A stretch of 64,000 nucleotides of DNA, taken from NCBI GenBank assembly GCA_042663485.1, contig JBHTAF010000001.1. One strand, written 5' to 3'. Under the pieces are notes generated by a model that was not told where the DNA came from, did not search any database, and was given only the letters and a program-made list of their open reading frames with translations. This document shows, piece after piece, positions 8,337-17,333 of the stretch. Origin of the DNA: Natronosalvus sp042663485. Lineage in GTDB: Archaea > Halobacteriota > Halobacteria > Halobacteriales > Natrialbaceae. Both the position numbers and the translations under genes were made by a program. Within the stretch, counting starts at the first letter, position 1. Each line of letters begins with the position of its first letter.

Positions 8337-8798
8337 CTACCCCATCAGAAGGAGGACGGCAACCGCAAGTAGCCCCAGGACGCCCAGGGTGAGCGCCGCG
8401 AAGGCGACGCCCATAGCCGTGTTTCCGAACCGGTCTCGAGCGGCGAAGTACGCACCGAAGAAGACGTAACCGATCAGGGCGGCGCCGCCGACGGCGAAGA
8501 CGATCGGTTCCACGAGTGCCGAGTCGACGTACTCCCCTTCGCTGACGACCAGCACGGCACCGCCCAGGAGGGCGATGGCGGTGACGACGAAGCCGAGTGC
8601 CCAGACCGCGGGCGTCTTCGCGAGGGCGACGACGCGACTTTCCTCGGTAGCCGTTCGCGGCGACCACTCGGCGTACCCGCTGCGCGTTCCCGCGTGCCCG
8701 CTCGGCGTCGCCCGCTGACCCATTCGGGTGATGATCGCCGCCGCGCCGAGCACGATTAATCCCATCAGGAGTGTGCTTACCAGGTATATCTCTGACAT
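8337..8798 (-). CDS. Four-helix membrane protein downstream of secY
   Basis: The 153-residue protein has an N-terminal helix (IYLVSTLLMGLIVLGAAAIITRM), a polar loop of about 40 residues, and three further hydrophobic segments. No known domain is recognised. It lies 164 bases beyond the secY stop on the same strand and could be read through from the ribosomal operon, although the gap is long for this operon. Its start at 8798 is the first ATG that precedes the hydrophobic segment. Confidence 0.55.
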   Translation of the reverse strand: MSEIYLVSTLLMGLIVLGAAAIITRMGQRATPSGHAGTRSGYAEWSPRTATEESRVVALAKTPAVWALGFVVTAIALLGGAVLVVSEGEYVDSALVEPIVFAVGGAALIGYVFFGAYFAARDRFGNTAMGVAFAALTLGVLGLLAVAVLLLMG

Positions 8799-8962
8799 CG
8801 AACCAGCTCTTAGCAGAGGCTTGTCCCTTCGCCCATATATATCCTGCAGTTGTGCCTCCGCCGATGCTCGCTCGAGGGTCGAAAAAGCCCGTCGGGCGCC
8901 GCGGCCCTGATAGATGCGTCGCTCGAGAACGATGAGAACGGCAGGAAAAGTGAAAGGCGCGG

Positions 8963-10432
8963 CTACTCGCCGCCGAACATCTGGCGCATCATCGGATGCA
9001 TCTCCATCAACTGCTCCTCGGCGATCTCCTCGTACAGTTTGTACGTGATCGAGACCGCGAGCAGCAGGCCGGTTCCGGAGACAGCACCGATGGTACCGAG
9101 CATGTTCGCCCAGACGGCGAGCAACCCGACGAGCGCGCCGCCGATGACGGTCACCTGCGGAATGTAGCGCTCCATGACCTTCTCGACGACACCCGCGTTC
9201 TGGCGGAACCCGGGGATCTGCATCCCGGAGTTCTGGATCTGTCGAGCCGTCGCTTTCGGCCCCATATCCGTCGTTTCGACCCAGAAGATGGCGAAGATGG
9301 CACCGCCAACGACCATGAACGTCAGGTCGATACCGATCCGCACCATGATCTGCCAGGGGTCGATCCCCGCGGGAGTCTGTCCCGTCCACCACATCCAGTC
9401 GTTCGGGGAATAGATCGGCGCGAAGTAGTAGAAGAACCCGCCGACCGGCTGTCCGTTGGAGTAGACGCCGAGCCACCCGGGCATCGACCACTGACTATGG
9501 AGGATCTGTCCCAGGAACTGAATGTTCGCCTGAACGGCGCGAACGAGGATCATCGGCAGGACGCTCGCGTAGATGAGCTTCACGGGGAAGCGTCCGCGAG
9601 CTCCCTTCACGCGGGCGTGGCTCAGCGGAATCTCGACGCGGACCGACTCCGCGTAGACGACGATGCCGAAGATCAACAGCGTCGTCGCGAGCGCCAGCAG
9701 CTGACCACCGTTGTCGGCGATGAACAGCGTGTTGAACCCCTCGCTACTGAGCCAGGAGTTGACCGTGATCTCGTCAGTGAACAGAATCTGGTACCAGCTG
9801 TAGAAGAATCCCTCGTCGGAAAGCGAGAGGAATCCCGAGACGAGTCGCTGGCTGACCCCGGCAATGATGAACAGGCCGACACCGCTGCCGACGCCCCACT
9901 TGCTGACGACCTCGTCCATGTAGAGGATGAGGATTCCGCCGATGAAGATCTGTACGAACATCAGCGTCTGCACCTCGGCCCCCGTGAGGGTGAGGCCGCC
10001 GAGCTGGAGGACGTTCACTGACGGAAGGAAGCTGCCGGCGAACACCATCGGCAGGGCCGTCAGCGCCGTCATCACGACGACGAGCAGCTTCTGCAGGCCC
10101 TGGTAGAGGACCTGATCGCGCGGGTCGTCGGTGTCGAGCCCGAGCAGATTCGCCCCACCGAGCAACTGCAACACGATGCTGGCGGTGACGATCGGGCCAA
10201 TACCGACCTGCAGGAGCGAGCCGTGCTCACCGGCTAAGATCGCGCGGAATTGGCCGAACAGGTCCTCACCACCCTGAGCGACGCCCAGGACCGTGATGTT
10301 CGTCAGGAAGAAGTACAGCACGAGGATCCCCGCCGTCCACCCCAGCTTTCGCTTGAAGGGGACGTGCCCCTCCGGACGGCGAACGGTGGGCATCCGCGTC
10401 AAGACCGGTTCGGCGGCTTCCTTCCATCCCAT
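8963..10432 (-). CDS. secY: Protein translocase subunit SecY
   Basis: The 489-residue product is the channel-forming subunit of the Sec translocon in the cytoplasmic membrane. The N-terminus has the archaeal form, ending in KRKLGWTAGILVLYFFL as the first of ten helices. The cytoplasmic loop with 'PLSHARVKGARGRFPVKLIY' and the later MQIPGFRQN are family hallmarks. It is the last gene of the spc operon, 2 bases after uL15, the usual archaeal order. Length and composition are normal for haloarchaea. Confidence 0.97.
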   Translation of the reverse strand: MGWKEAAEPVLTRMPTVRRPEGHVPFKRKLGWTAGILVLYFFLTNITVLGVAQGGEDLFGQFRAILAGEHGSLLQVGIGPIVTASIVLQLLGGANLLGLDTDDPRDQVLYQGLQKLLVVVMTALTALPMVFAGSFLPSVNVLQLGGLTLTGAEVQTLMFVQIFIGGILILYMDEVVSKWGVGSGVGLFIIAGVSQRLVSGFLSLSDEGFFYSWYQILFTDEITVNSWLSSEGFNTLFIADNGGQLLALATTLLIFGIVVYAESVRVEIPLSHARVKGARGRFPVKLIYASVLPMILVRAVQANIQFLGQILHSQWSMPGWLGVYSNGQPVGGFFYYFAPIYSPNDWMWWTGQTPAGIDPWQIMVRIGIDLTFMVVGGAIFAIFWVETTDMGPKATARQIQNSGMQIPGFRQNAGVVEKVMERYIPQVTVIGGALVGLLAVWANMLGTIGAVSGTGLLLAVSITYKLYEEIAEEQLMEMHPMMRQMFGGE

Positions 10433-10434
10433 GG

Positions 10435-10941
10435 TTAGTCCTCAGTCGCCTCGTCGGCTTCTGCTTCCGCCTCGGCTTCGTCGCTTTCCTCTGCCGCCTG
10501 TGCGCGCTCGGAGACGACCGCATTGCCACCGGCGTTCTCGAGTTTCTCGCGGGCCGTCTCGGTGAAGGCGTCCGCGGTGATCTCGAGCGTGTTCCGGACC
10601 TGGCCGCTGCCGAGGACCTTGACGACGTCGGCCTCGTGGCCGTCCTCGACGACGTCGCGAGCGTCGATGGCGTAGCCGTCGCCGGTCTCTTCGGCGTCGC
10701 CGTCGGCGACGTAGAGGATCGCGTCCTCGTCGAGTTTCTGGACGTCGATCTCGGCGACGGTGGGCTGGGCGCCCTGTGGTCGCTTGAAGCCGTGTTTCTC
10801 TCTCGATTCGTAGTTGTGGAACTCGTGTTTGTCACGCCCGGCTTTGCCGCGGCCACCTCGGTGGCCGGCCCCGCGGCGGTTCTTGTGCGTGCCGCCGCCG
10901 TGGGTTCGCGAGCCGCGCTGACGTCGTTTCTTGCTCGTCAT
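10435..10941 (-). CDS. rpl15: 50S ribosomal protein uL15
   Basis: This 168-residue large-subunit protein has the basic, Gly-rich N-terminus (R-T-H-G-G-G-T-H-K-N-R-R-G-A-G-H-R-G-G-R-G-K) that threads into 23S rRNA. A globular domain follows. The last 25 residues are an acidic tail of alternating Glu and Ala, a haloarchaeal addition. It is placed between uL30 and SecY as usual. Confidence 0.96.
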   Translation of the reverse strand: MTSKKRRQRGSRTHGGGTHKNRRGAGHRGGRGKAGRDKHEFHNYESREKHGFKRPQGAQPTVAEIDVQKLDEDAILYVADGDAEETGDGYAIDARDVVEDGHEADVVKVLGSGQVRNTLEITADAFTETAREKLENAGGNAVVSERAQAAEESDEAEAEAEADEATED

Positions 10942-10943
10942 GG

Positions 10944-11417
10944 TTATCGCATCGCCGTTAGCAGGGCGTTAATCTCCTCGGTTGTATGCTTTCCGAGTTG
11001 CCCGCCGTTTCCGGTCGGATGTTTGACGCCCTCGTGGCCACCGCGCGGCGGGTGCAGTCGTAGCGTCGGCGACAGCCCCTGCTCGCGAAGCGTCGTCTCC
11101 TCTGCCAGGAGCGCCTCGGCGAGGGCGGCGAAGTCGTCGTACTCGGTATGCTCGGCGATCCAGTCTGCGTCGACGTCGGACTGGCGGCCCTCGAGCGGTT
11201 CCGCTCGCTTCGCGAGCACCGTCTCGAGCACCTCGACGTCGGGTTCACCGTAGGCCACGAAATCGTGGACCTTGGTAATCATCCCGCGGTAGGTGTCCGT
11301 GTCGGGGACGATGGTGAGGTGGTTGACCTTGTGCAGGTTCAGCATCGACAGCGTGTCGTCGACGGCCTGCTGGCGGTTGACCTCGCCGCGAATCTGGACG
11401 ATAGCTTTCGCCGTCAT
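10944..11417 (-). CDS. rpl30: 50S ribosomal protein uL30
   Basis: The 157-residue protein is the long archaeal/eukaryotic form of L30. The beta strand AIVQIRGEVNRQQAVDDTL at the N-terminus and the motif LHPPRGGHEGVKHP near the C-terminus are diagnostic. Its start overlaps the uS5 stop by 4 bases, which couples translation. It binds 23S rRNA in the large subunit. Confidence 0.96.
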   Translation of the reverse strand: MTAKAIVQIRGEVNRQQAVDDTLSMLNLHKVNHLTIVPDTDTYRGMITKVHDFVAYGEPDVEVLETVLAKRAEPLEGRQSDVDADWIAEHTEYDDFAALAEALLAEETTLREQGLSPTLRLHPPRGGHEGVKHPTGNGGQLGKHTTEEINALLTAMR

Positions 11418-12046
11418 CGTTCGGCCACCTCACGGGGGACGCGCGACTGCGAGGCGTTCTCGAGTGCGTTGTAGGTCGCTTTCGCCAGGTTCACCGTCGT
11501 TCGGGTGTTACCGTGGCTCTTCGTCCAGGCGTTCTCGATGCCGGCGAGCTCGAGCACCGCGCGCACGGTGTCGCTCGCGGCCAGGCCCAGCCCCTCGGGG
11601 GCCGGGATGAGTTCGACCTCGACGGAGCCGGCCTTGCCGGTCGTCCGACGGGTCAGCGAGTGGGGCCGATCCGAGCGGTCCTCCCACGACCCGGAGCCGC
11701 GGGGCACCTGGATGAGGTTCAGCTTCGCGATACCGATCGCCTTCTGGATGGCGGCGCCGACCTGGTCCTCGCGACCCTCGGCGTAGCCGACGAAGCCGTC
11801 GCGGTTGCCGACGGCGACGACACACCGGAACTTCACCCGGCGGCCGGAGTCGGTCATCCGCTGGACCATATTGATGTCCAGCACCTCGTCGTCCAGTCCG
11901 GGGAGGAGCTGGTCGACGAGTTCGGGCTCTTTGAGGGGAAGTCCGGAGTTGAGGGCATCCTCCATCGTGTCGATTTCGCCCTCTTGAACGAGCTTCCCGA
12001 GTCGGGTTACGGGCTGCCACCCGTCGTCGTAGTCGTTTGCGCTCAT
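11414..12046 (-). CDS. rps5: 30S ribosomal protein uS5
   Basis: This 210-residue small-subunit protein contains the double-stranded RNA-binding-like S5 domain (GRRVKFRCVVAVGNRDGFVGYAEG split by loops). The C-terminal S5 domain follows with VELIPAPEGLGLAAS. It acts at the decoding and mRNA entry region. It overlaps both neighbours by 4 bases (ATGA type). Confidence 0.97.
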   Translation of the reverse strand: MSANDYDDGWQPVTRLGKLVQEGEIDTMEDALNSGLPLKEPELVDQLLPGLDDEVLDINMVQRMTDSGRRVKFRCVVAVGNRDGFVGYAEGREDQVGAAIQKAIGIAKLNLIQVPRGSGSWEDRSDRPHSLTRRTTGKAGSVEVELIPAPEGLGLAASDTVRAVLELAGIENAWTKSHGNTRTTVNLAKATYNALENASQSRVPREVAER

Positions 12047-12591
12047 TCTAAGATCGCCTCTCGTACGTCGTCGAAGTGTTCGGGAAGGTCGGTCGCGTCG
12101 AAGTCGCCGCTGTAAAGCGGCTCCTCGAGCTGTTCGGCGTACTCGGCGATGTGCTCGCCGCGAGTACGCGACCAGTCGGCGAGGACGCTGTCGTTGTGGG
12201 GAATTTCGAGCCCCGCGTCGATCGCACCCTCCTGGATCGCGAACACTTTGTTTCCGGGCGTCGCCTTGTTGAGGCCGATATCGAGGACGGCCTCGTCGAC
12301 GCCGGCGTCTACCGCTCGCTTCCCGGCCAGCAGGCCGGTCAGGTACGCAGCCGAGAGGTTACTCGTCGGTGCGTCCCAGCCGTACTCCTCGAGGTCGCTC
12401 GAGTGAGCACTGGCGAGCGTGTCGTCACCGTCAGGGCCGGGGGTGATCAGCTGCGCCGTGGCGTGCTTGTTGCTCACGCGAGCAACGAGGCGGGGTTTCC
12501 CCGATTTCAGCAGGCGCAACCTCTGGTGGTAGTCCGTCCGGACCTCACGGCGACGCCGCATCGGTACCTTGTATCGTGGTCCTGTCGCCAT
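12043..12591 (-). CDS. rpl18: 50S ribosomal protein uL18
   Basis: The 182-residue protein binds 5S rRNA in the large subunit. The start MATGPRYKVPMRRRREVRTDY and the helix YLTGLLAGKRA identify the archaeal L18/eukaryotic L5 family. A C-terminal acidic extension of about 30 residues is present, as in other haloarchaea. The start overlaps the eL19 stop by one base. Confidence 0.96.
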   Translation of the reverse strand: MATGPRYKVPMRRRREVRTDYHQRLRLLKSGKPRLVARVSNKHATAQLITPGPDGDDTLASAHSSDLEEYGWDAPTSNLSAAYLTGLLAGKRAVDAGVDEAVLDIGLNKATPGNKVFAIQEGAIDAGLEIPHNDSVLADWSRTRGEHIAEYAEQLEEPLYSGDFDATDLPEHFDDVREAILE

Positions 12592-13040
12592 TATTGGTCA
12601 CCGTATTCGTTGTCGATGTAGTTCAACAGGTACCGGACGCTGCGGAACTCCCCGCCGGCTGCCTTGCGGTAGAGCTGGCGGTATTGCGTAGGCGTAATCT
12701 CGCCCTGGTCGCGGAGTTCGCGGAGCTTCCGGCGCTGTGCGCGAATCTTGTTCGTCCACTCCTCTTTCTGGTTCTGGCGGGCGCCCTTCTTGCCGCGGCG
12801 CTTGCCAGGCCCCTTCTTGTGGCCGTAGGAGCGCTTCTCGTTGCGTTTGCGGGCGCGACCGCGAGAGTTCCCACGGGCGTCTTTCGCCCGGATCGTTCCG
12901 TCGTCGATCAGTTCGCGGATCTCCTCGCGCGTGATCGCCGACGCGATGTCGCCCTGAGCCTCGGGGTCGAACCAGACGCGGTTCTGCCCGACGTCGAGGA
13001 CGTCCGCTGCGAGTCGCTTCTGTGAACTCAGGTCAGTCAT
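12591..13040 (-). CDS. rpl19e: 50S ribosomal protein eL19
   Basis: The 149-residue archaeal/eukaryotic-specific large-subunit protein begins TDLSSQKRLAADVLDVG. It carries the family core of helices with an extremely basic middle (SYGHKKGPGKRRGKKGARQ) that reaches into rRNA. It overlaps eL32 by 4 bases. Length is as expected for Archaea. Confidence 0.96.
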   Translation of the reverse strand: MTDLSSQKRLAADVLDVGQNRVWFDPEAQGDIASAITREEIRELIDDGTIRAKDARGNSRGRARKRNEKRSYGHKKGPGKRRGKKGARQNQKEEWTNKIRAQRRKLRELRDQGEITPTQYRQLYRKAAGGEFRSVRYLLNYIDNEYGDQ

Positions 13041-13744
13041 TCGTCCACCTCGACTTCGACGTAGGTCGGGTTCAGAACGCGGATTTCCGCGTCCTCGGCC
13101 TGCTCCTCGATTCGCTCGCGCTTGCGAGCGCCGACGGAGCTGGCGATACGAACGGCCTGGGTGTCGCCGTCGACACCCTCGAGGTCGTCCGTGTTCTCGA
13201 CGTAGACTTCCTCGAAGCCACTCGGGTGTTTGCCGCGAATAGCCTCAGGCGTGCGATAGCCGGCCTGGACCTTCGGGCCCTTGCCTTTGATACCACGACG
13301 CTGCTTGGAGAGGCCACCACGGGGGCGCCGCCAGGATTCCGGCGTGCGCTTTTTCTTGTGGTAGTCCTGTCGCTTGAACTGCGGCTTGCCTTCGGCGTGG
13401 CGCCGTCCGAGCAAGCGCGCTTCCTCGTCGTCGAGGTCGGGCGTCTTCTCGGTCAGCCCGCGGGGTTGCAGTTCGGTTTCGACGTCTTCGGTCTCTTCTT
13501 CTTCCTCGGCGGCCTCGTCTTCGATCTCGGCCTCCGTTTCCTCGGAGACCTCGAGGTCGCCGACGTCGGCTTTGATACGCGCAGCGAGCGCGTTACCGAT
13601 GCCCTCGGCCTCGGCCAGTTCGTCCTGGTCGGCTTCCTTGACGTCCTCGATGGACTCGAACCCGGCCTCGCGGAGTGCGTCGGCCTTGCTCTCACCGACG
13701 CCGCTGATGTCTTCGAGTTCCTGTGGTTGGTCGTCGTCAGCCAT
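13037..13744 (-). CDS. rpl32e: 50S ribosomal protein eL32 with N-terminal helix-hairpin-helix extension
   Basis: At 235 residues this protein is about twice the core eL32. The C-terminal 130 residues hold the family core (SWRRPRGGLSKQRRGIKGKG, then GYRTPEAIRGKHPSGFEEV). The first 65 residues form a helix-hairpin-helix module (ISGVGESKADALREAGFESI), followed by a run of Glu and Ala to about residue 95. This haloarchaeal architecture is known. The hairpin probably contacts RNA. Confidence 0.95.
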   Translation of the reverse strand: MADDDQPQELEDISGVGESKADALREAGFESIEDVKEADQDELAEAEGIGNALAARIKADVGDLEVSEETEAEIEDEAAEEEEETEDVETELQPRGLTEKTPDLDDEEARLLGRRHAEGKPQFKRQDYHKKKRTPESWRRPRGGLSKQRRGIKGKGPKVQAGYRTPEAIRGKHPSGFEEVYVENTDDLEGVDGDTQAVRIASSVGARKRERIEEQAEDAEIRVLNPTYVEVEVDE

Positions 13745-13747
13745 CTA

Positions 13748-14281
13748 TCAGGCACCTCCTTTCTGTGGCTTCTGGGTGATGTAGACCCCGTCCTGGAAGA
13801 CGCGGGTGTCCTTGCCTTTCACCTTGGTCAGCTGTTCGATGTCGGCGGCGGTCTGGCCGACGTGCTCCTTGTTCGGGCCGGAGAGCGTCAGCGCTTCGCC
13901 GTCGACGTTCACCTCGGTGTCGCCGTGGATGGTCGTTCGTCGCGGTGCTTTCTCGCCGAGGAAGTTCTCGATGACGACCTCGTCGCCTTCGACGCGGACC
14001 TGCATCGGGAAGTGAGAGTAGAAGACTTCCATCTCGTACTCCCATCCCTCGGTCACACCGTGGAAGGCGTTTCGGACGTGGCTCTCGAAAGTGCCGACGG
14101 TCGCGTTCGTTTTCGCGTTCTCCGTCTCGCTCTCGATGACCACGCGGTCGTCGTCGACGTCGACGGTGACGTCGGGGTACCAGAGGCGGCGGGTAACGCT
14201 GCCTTCCGGGCCCTCGATCGTCACGTCGAGGTGATCGACCTCGGCGGTTACGTCGTCTGGGATGTCCAGTTCGGTTCGCAT
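13748..14281 (-). CDS. rpl6: 50S ribosomal protein uL6
   Basis: The 177-residue protein has the two tandem L6 folds. The second carries NFLGEKAPRRTTIHG and the C-terminal DTRVFQDGVYITQKP. It binds 23S rRNA near the sarcin-ricin loop and the factor-binding site. It follows uS8 by 2 bases and precedes eL32 by 3. Confidence 0.96.
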   Translation of the reverse strand: MRTELDIPDDVTAEVDHLDVTIEGPEGSVTRRLWYPDVTVDVDDDRVVIESETENAKTNATVGTFESHVRNAFHGVTEGWEYEMEVFYSHFPMQVRVEGDEVVIENFLGEKAPRRTTIHGDTEVNVDGEALTLSGPNKEHVGQTAADIEQLTKVKGKDTRVFQDGVYITQKPQKGGA

Positions 14282-14283
14282 TG

Positions 14284-14676
14284 TTAGTAGACGTATGCGA
14301 TCACCTGGCCACCGATGCCCTGCTCTCGAGCCTCGTAGTGGCTCATGATTCCTTCACTCGTCGTCACGACGAGCGCGCCGAAGTCTCGAGCCGGGAGGAA
14401 TCGCTTCTCCCACTTCTCGAATTCGTCGGCCTTGACGGAATATCGGGGCTTGACGGGGCCGCACTTGTTGATCGCTCCTTTCAGTTCGACCTCGAACGTC
14501 CCGGCTTTGCCGTCGTCGACGAACTCGAAGCCGTCGATGTACCCGCGGTCGTAGAAGACCTCGAGGACGCTGCCGATGACGTTGGAGGCGGGTTCTACCT
14601 CGTGGCTCAGGTGTCCGACGCTCTCGGCATTGTCGATGCCCGACAGCGCGTTACTGAGTGGATCGTTCCCGGTCAT
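14284..14676 (-). CDS. rps8: 30S ribosomal protein uS8
   Basis: This 130-residue protein binds helix 21 of 16S rRNA. The start TGNDPLSNALSGIDNAE and the C-terminal TSEGIMSHYEAREQGIGGQV are typical. The ATG at 14676 was chosen over an in-frame codon 54 bases upstream, because it matches the family start and overlaps the uS14 stop by 4 bases. Confidence 0.96.
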   Translation of the reverse strand: MTGNDPLSNALSGIDNAESVGHLSHEVEPASNVIGSVLEVFYDRGYIDGFEFVDDGKAGTFEVELKGAINKCGPVKPRYSVKADEFEKWEKRFLPARDFGALVVTTSEGIMSHYEAREQGIGGQVIAYVY

Positions 14677-14855
14677 TTGTACTTCTTGAATCCCATGTCG
14701 CGGGCGATCTCGCGGAAACACTGCCGGCACAGGTTGATGTCGTACTTGCCGACCAGCCCCTGCTTGCGACCACAGCGCTGGCAGGCCGCTTCCTGCCCCG
14801 TGCGCTTGGCGGCGTGCTCGCCCGTCTGTTCGTTCTCAGTTTCGCTCTCACTCAT
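14673..14855 (-). CDS. rps14: 30S ribosomal protein uS14 (zinc form)
   Basis: The 60-residue protein has the Cys4 zinc ribbon: CQRC, fourteen residues, then CRQC, ending in EIARDMGFKKYK. It packs in the head of the small subunit. A Glu- and Thr-rich N-terminus of about 20 residues is haloarchaeal. It overlaps uL5 by 8 bases. Confidence 0.95.
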   Translation of the reverse strand: MSESETENEQTGEHAAKRTGQEAACQRCGRKQGLVGKYDINLCRQCFREIARDMGFKKYK

Positions 14856-15393
14856 CGTCTGGCACCTCCACGTCCACGTCGTAACTCGACTCGAGGTACG
14901 CGATGGCGTCCTCGGGTGTCAGCCGGTGTCGCGACGGGATCGCCTGGGTCGCTTTGGCTCGCTTCGTGACGCGATAGCCCGGTCGGACCAGATTGACCGT
15001 CACGTCCAGGCCGTAGATCCCGACGTTCGGGTCGTACTCCTGGCTCGGGAACTCGGTGTGCTCGGCGACGCCGAAGCTGAAGTTCCCGGTCTGGTCGAAC
15101 TGCGACGCCGAGAGGTCCGCGAGCGGCAGCGCCGTCTCGAGGAAGTCCTCGGCGTCGTCACCGCGGAGGGTGACCTTCGTGCCGATCGGGTCGCCCTGGC
15201 GGATGCCGAACTCGGGTTCGGTCGCCTTCGCCTGCGTGCGGACGCTCTGTTGGCTGGTGATCTCCTCGATGATGTCCTCGGCGCGTCCGAGGTCGCGGCC
15301 GCCGCGGCCGACGCCCATGTGGACGACGACTTTCTCGACGCGGGGTTCGCGCATCTCGTGGAAGTCGGCCTCGCCGGCTTCACTTTCGCTCAT
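14848..15393 (-). CDS. rpl5: 50S ribosomal protein uL5
   Basis: The 181-residue protein binds 5S rRNA at the central protuberance. The motif PRVEKVVVHMGVGRGGRDL near the N-terminus and NFSFGVAEHTEFPSQEYDP in the middle identify the archaeal form. It overlaps eS4 by 4 bases and uS14 by 8. Confidence 0.96.
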   Translation of the reverse strand: MSESEAGEADFHEMREPRVEKVVVHMGVGRGGRDLGRAEDIIEEITSQQSVRTQAKATEPEFGIRQGDPIGTKVTLRGDDAEDFLETALPLADLSASQFDQTGNFSFGVAEHTEFPSQEYDPNVGIYGLDVTVNLVRPGYRVTKRAKATQAIPSRHRLTPEDAIAYLESSYDVDVEVPDDE

Positions 15394-16118
15394 TCGTCGT
15401 CACCTCCGGTCGCCGTCTCCGACGAGTCGTCGTCGCCGACGAAGTTCTCGTCGATGACGAACACGTACTCCTCGACGGTCTCGAACTCGCCGTCGTCGGT
15501 TTCGACCGTGACGATGTTCGAGCCGCTGCCGAGGGTCACGTCGATGTCGACGAGTTCGCCGATCTTCCCGCCGTGGTTGCCGCTGACGGCGGTGACCAGC
15601 GCACCCTCTTCGTAGGGGAAGTGAGCGACGACCGACTTGTCCTCGTTGTCGACGACGACCGAGTCGTTCGTGCTGTACTCCTCGTCGACGACGACGTTCG
15701 TGCCGTCGTGGAGTGAGAGCTGCGTCTCGCCGCCTTTGACCTGCTGTTTGCCGACGACCTTACCGAGACGGCTGTCTGCGGCATCGGCGTCGATTTCGGT
15801 CAGCGAGAGGCGGCCGCCCTCGTCGGGGAAGACGCGGTAGTACTCCTCGCGTCCGGGGAAGCCGACGATGTCGAACATCCCGATGGGACGCTTCTCGTCG
15901 TTGATCGGCTCGCCGTTGACCAGGATTGCGTCCTGGGAGAGGGCGTAGCGGGCTTCCTTCTTCGAGTCGACGTAGCCGAGGACGTCCCGAAGGACGATGA
16001 CCAGCGGGACGCCGGCTTCGCCGTGGGGGCCGGCGCGCGCTTTGACGGTAAAGACGTCGGTCTTGCGCTCGACCGGCCACGATTTCGGTACCGAGAGTCG
16101 TTTCTGATGGTTGCTCAT
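15390..16118 (-). CDS. rps4e: 30S ribosomal protein eS4
   Basis: This 242-residue archaeal/eukaryotic protein begins SNHQKRLSVPKSWPVERK. It has an S4-like RNA-binding region (DAILVNGEPINDEKRPIGMF), a central domain, and a C-terminal KOW-like segment (GNHGGKIGELVDIDV). The last 15 residues are acidic. It overlaps uL24 and uL5 by 4 bases each. Confidence 0.96.
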   Translation of the reverse strand: MSNHQKRLSVPKSWPVERKTDVFTVKARAGPHGEAGVPLVIVLRDVLGYVDSKKEARYALSQDAILVNGEPINDEKRPIGMFDIVGFPGREEYYRVFPDEGGRLSLTEIDADAADSRLGKVVGKQQVKGGETQLSLHDGTNVVVDEEYSTNDSVVVDNEDKSVVAHFPYEEGALVTAVSGNHGGKIGELVDIDVTLGSGSNIVTVETDDGEFETVEEYVFVIDENFVGDDDSSETATGGDDE

Positions 16119-16471
16119 TCGCTATCACCTTCCAGGCGCGCCTCGCGACGCTCGTCCGAGAGGTCGAGCTCCACGATCCGGACGTTCGACGCGTCGAGCG
16201 GTCGGGCGACTTCCTCGCCGTCTGCCGTCTCGACTGTTACGTCCTCGACGTGGATCACGGCCTCGTCGAGGTCGACGCGCAGGACCTCGCCTTCGTCGCC
16301 GGCGAAGTCACCGCGCATGACCTCGACGCGGTCGCCCGCGTTGACGCGGGTGCGACGCACGTCGTACTCCTCGCGGAGGTCCGCCGAGAGCGTGGCGTGA
16401 ACCTGCTTGTGCTTCTGGTGAAGCGGCGCCTGCTCAGTCTGGGTTCGTTGTTTGCGTGGTTGTTTACTCAT
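16115..16471 (-). CDS. rpl24: 50S ribosomal protein uL24
   Basis: The 118-residue protein contains the KOW motif (NAGDRVEVMRGDFAGDEGEV) used to start 50S assembly and found near the tunnel exit. The N-terminus SKQPRKQRTQTEQAPLHQKH is typical. A spacing of 8 bases separates it from uL14. Confidence 0.96.
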   Translation of the reverse strand: MSKQPRKQRTQTEQAPLHQKHKQVHATLSADLREEYDVRRTRVNAGDRVEVMRGDFAGDEGEVLRVDLDEAVIHVEDVTVETADGEEVARPLDASNVRIVELDLSDERREARLEGDSE

Positions 16472-16479
16472 AGTCTATC

Positions 16480-16878
16480 CTATACGATCATCGTCGCCGT
16501 GCTGGCGATTGCGCCGAAGCGCTCCGCGACCTCGCGGGCGATGGGCCCTTTGATCTCGGTGCCTCGCGGCTCCTCGTTCTCGTCGACGATGACGGCGGCG
16601 TTGTCCTCGAACTTCAGGCGCGTCCCGTCCGGCCGGCGGATCGACTTCCGCTGGCGAACGACGACGGCCTCGAGGACCTGCCGTCGCATCTCGGGCGTCC
16701 CCTTCGTCACGGAGACCGTGACTTTGTCACCGAGGCCCGCCTTCGGCTGGCGGTTCTTGGTGCCGTGGTAGCCCGCGACGCTGATGATTTTCAACTCGCG
16801 CGCGCCGGAGTTGTCGGCGCAGGTCACGAGCGAGCCCTTCTTCAGGCCCTGCGTGACGTCGGCTTTCATCGCCTCCAT
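16480..16878 (-). CDS. rpl14: 50S ribosomal protein uL14
   Basis: This 132-residue protein lies at the subunit interface next to uL3 and uL24e. It shows the conserved LVTCADNSGARELKIISV and KPTMRRQVL-type region (here TPEMRRQVLEAVVVRQRK). ATG 16878 overlaps the uS17 stop; an in-frame GTG one codon upstream is less likely. Confidence 0.96.
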   Translation of the reverse strand: MEAMKADVTQGLKKGSLVTCADNSGARELKIISVAGYHGTKNRQPKAGLGDKVTVSVTKGTPEMRRQVLEAVVVRQRKSIRRPDGTRLKFEDNAAVIVDENEEPRGTEIKGPIAREVAERFGAIASTATMIV

Positions 16879-17333
16879 CACTGATCACCCTCGGTCGCTT
16901 CGTCCTCGTCGCCGGAACCGCCGGCTAAGTCTTCGGCCGACAGCTGAGGGTCGTGTTCCTCCTCCAGCGTCAACTCGGCGACGTCGACGGCGGTCGCTTC
17001 CTGGGTTACTTCGACGACCACGTGCGATTTCGTCTTCGACAGTGGTCGGGTCTCTGCGATCTTGACCGTATCGCCGACCGAGAGCGACTCGAGCACGCCC
17101 GGCACGTGTGCCGGAATGCGCGAGCGACGTTTCATTTGACGGTCGTACTTCGGAACCGTCACGTCGTACTCTCGCTCGACGACTACAGTCTTGTCCATGT
17201 CCGTGGAGACGACGGTGCCGACGAGGATCTGACCTCGGACCGGCAGGTCGCCGTAGAACGGACACGTCTCGTAGTCGTACTCCTCCGGGTTTTCGGGTTC
17301 CGGAGGCGTTTCAACATCTAGTCCTATTGCCAT
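16878..17333 (-). CDS. rps17: 30S ribosomal protein uS17 with acidic C-terminal extension
   Basis: The core matches archaeal uS17: YGDLPVRGQILVGTVVSTDM, then the strand TVVVEREYDV and the basic YDRQMKRRSRIPAHVP. At 151 residues it is longer than most archaeal members. The extra 35-40 residues at the C-terminus are mainly acidic (about residues 112-151). It overlaps Rnp1 at one end and uL14 at the other. Confidence 0.95.
   Translation of the reverse strand: MAIGLDVETPPEPENPEEYDYETCPFYGDLPVRGQILVGTVVSTDMDKTVVVEREYDVTVPKYDRQMKRRSRIPAHVPGVLESLSVGDTVKIAETRPLSKTKSHVVVEVTQEATAVDVAELTLEEEHDPQLSAEDLAGGSGDEDEATEGDQ

Noticed and set aside
13022..15615. Long plus-strand open frames opposite uL6, uS8, uL5 and eL32
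   Set aside because: They are antisense shadows caused by GC-rich third positions; the opposite strand encodes clear ribosomal proteins.
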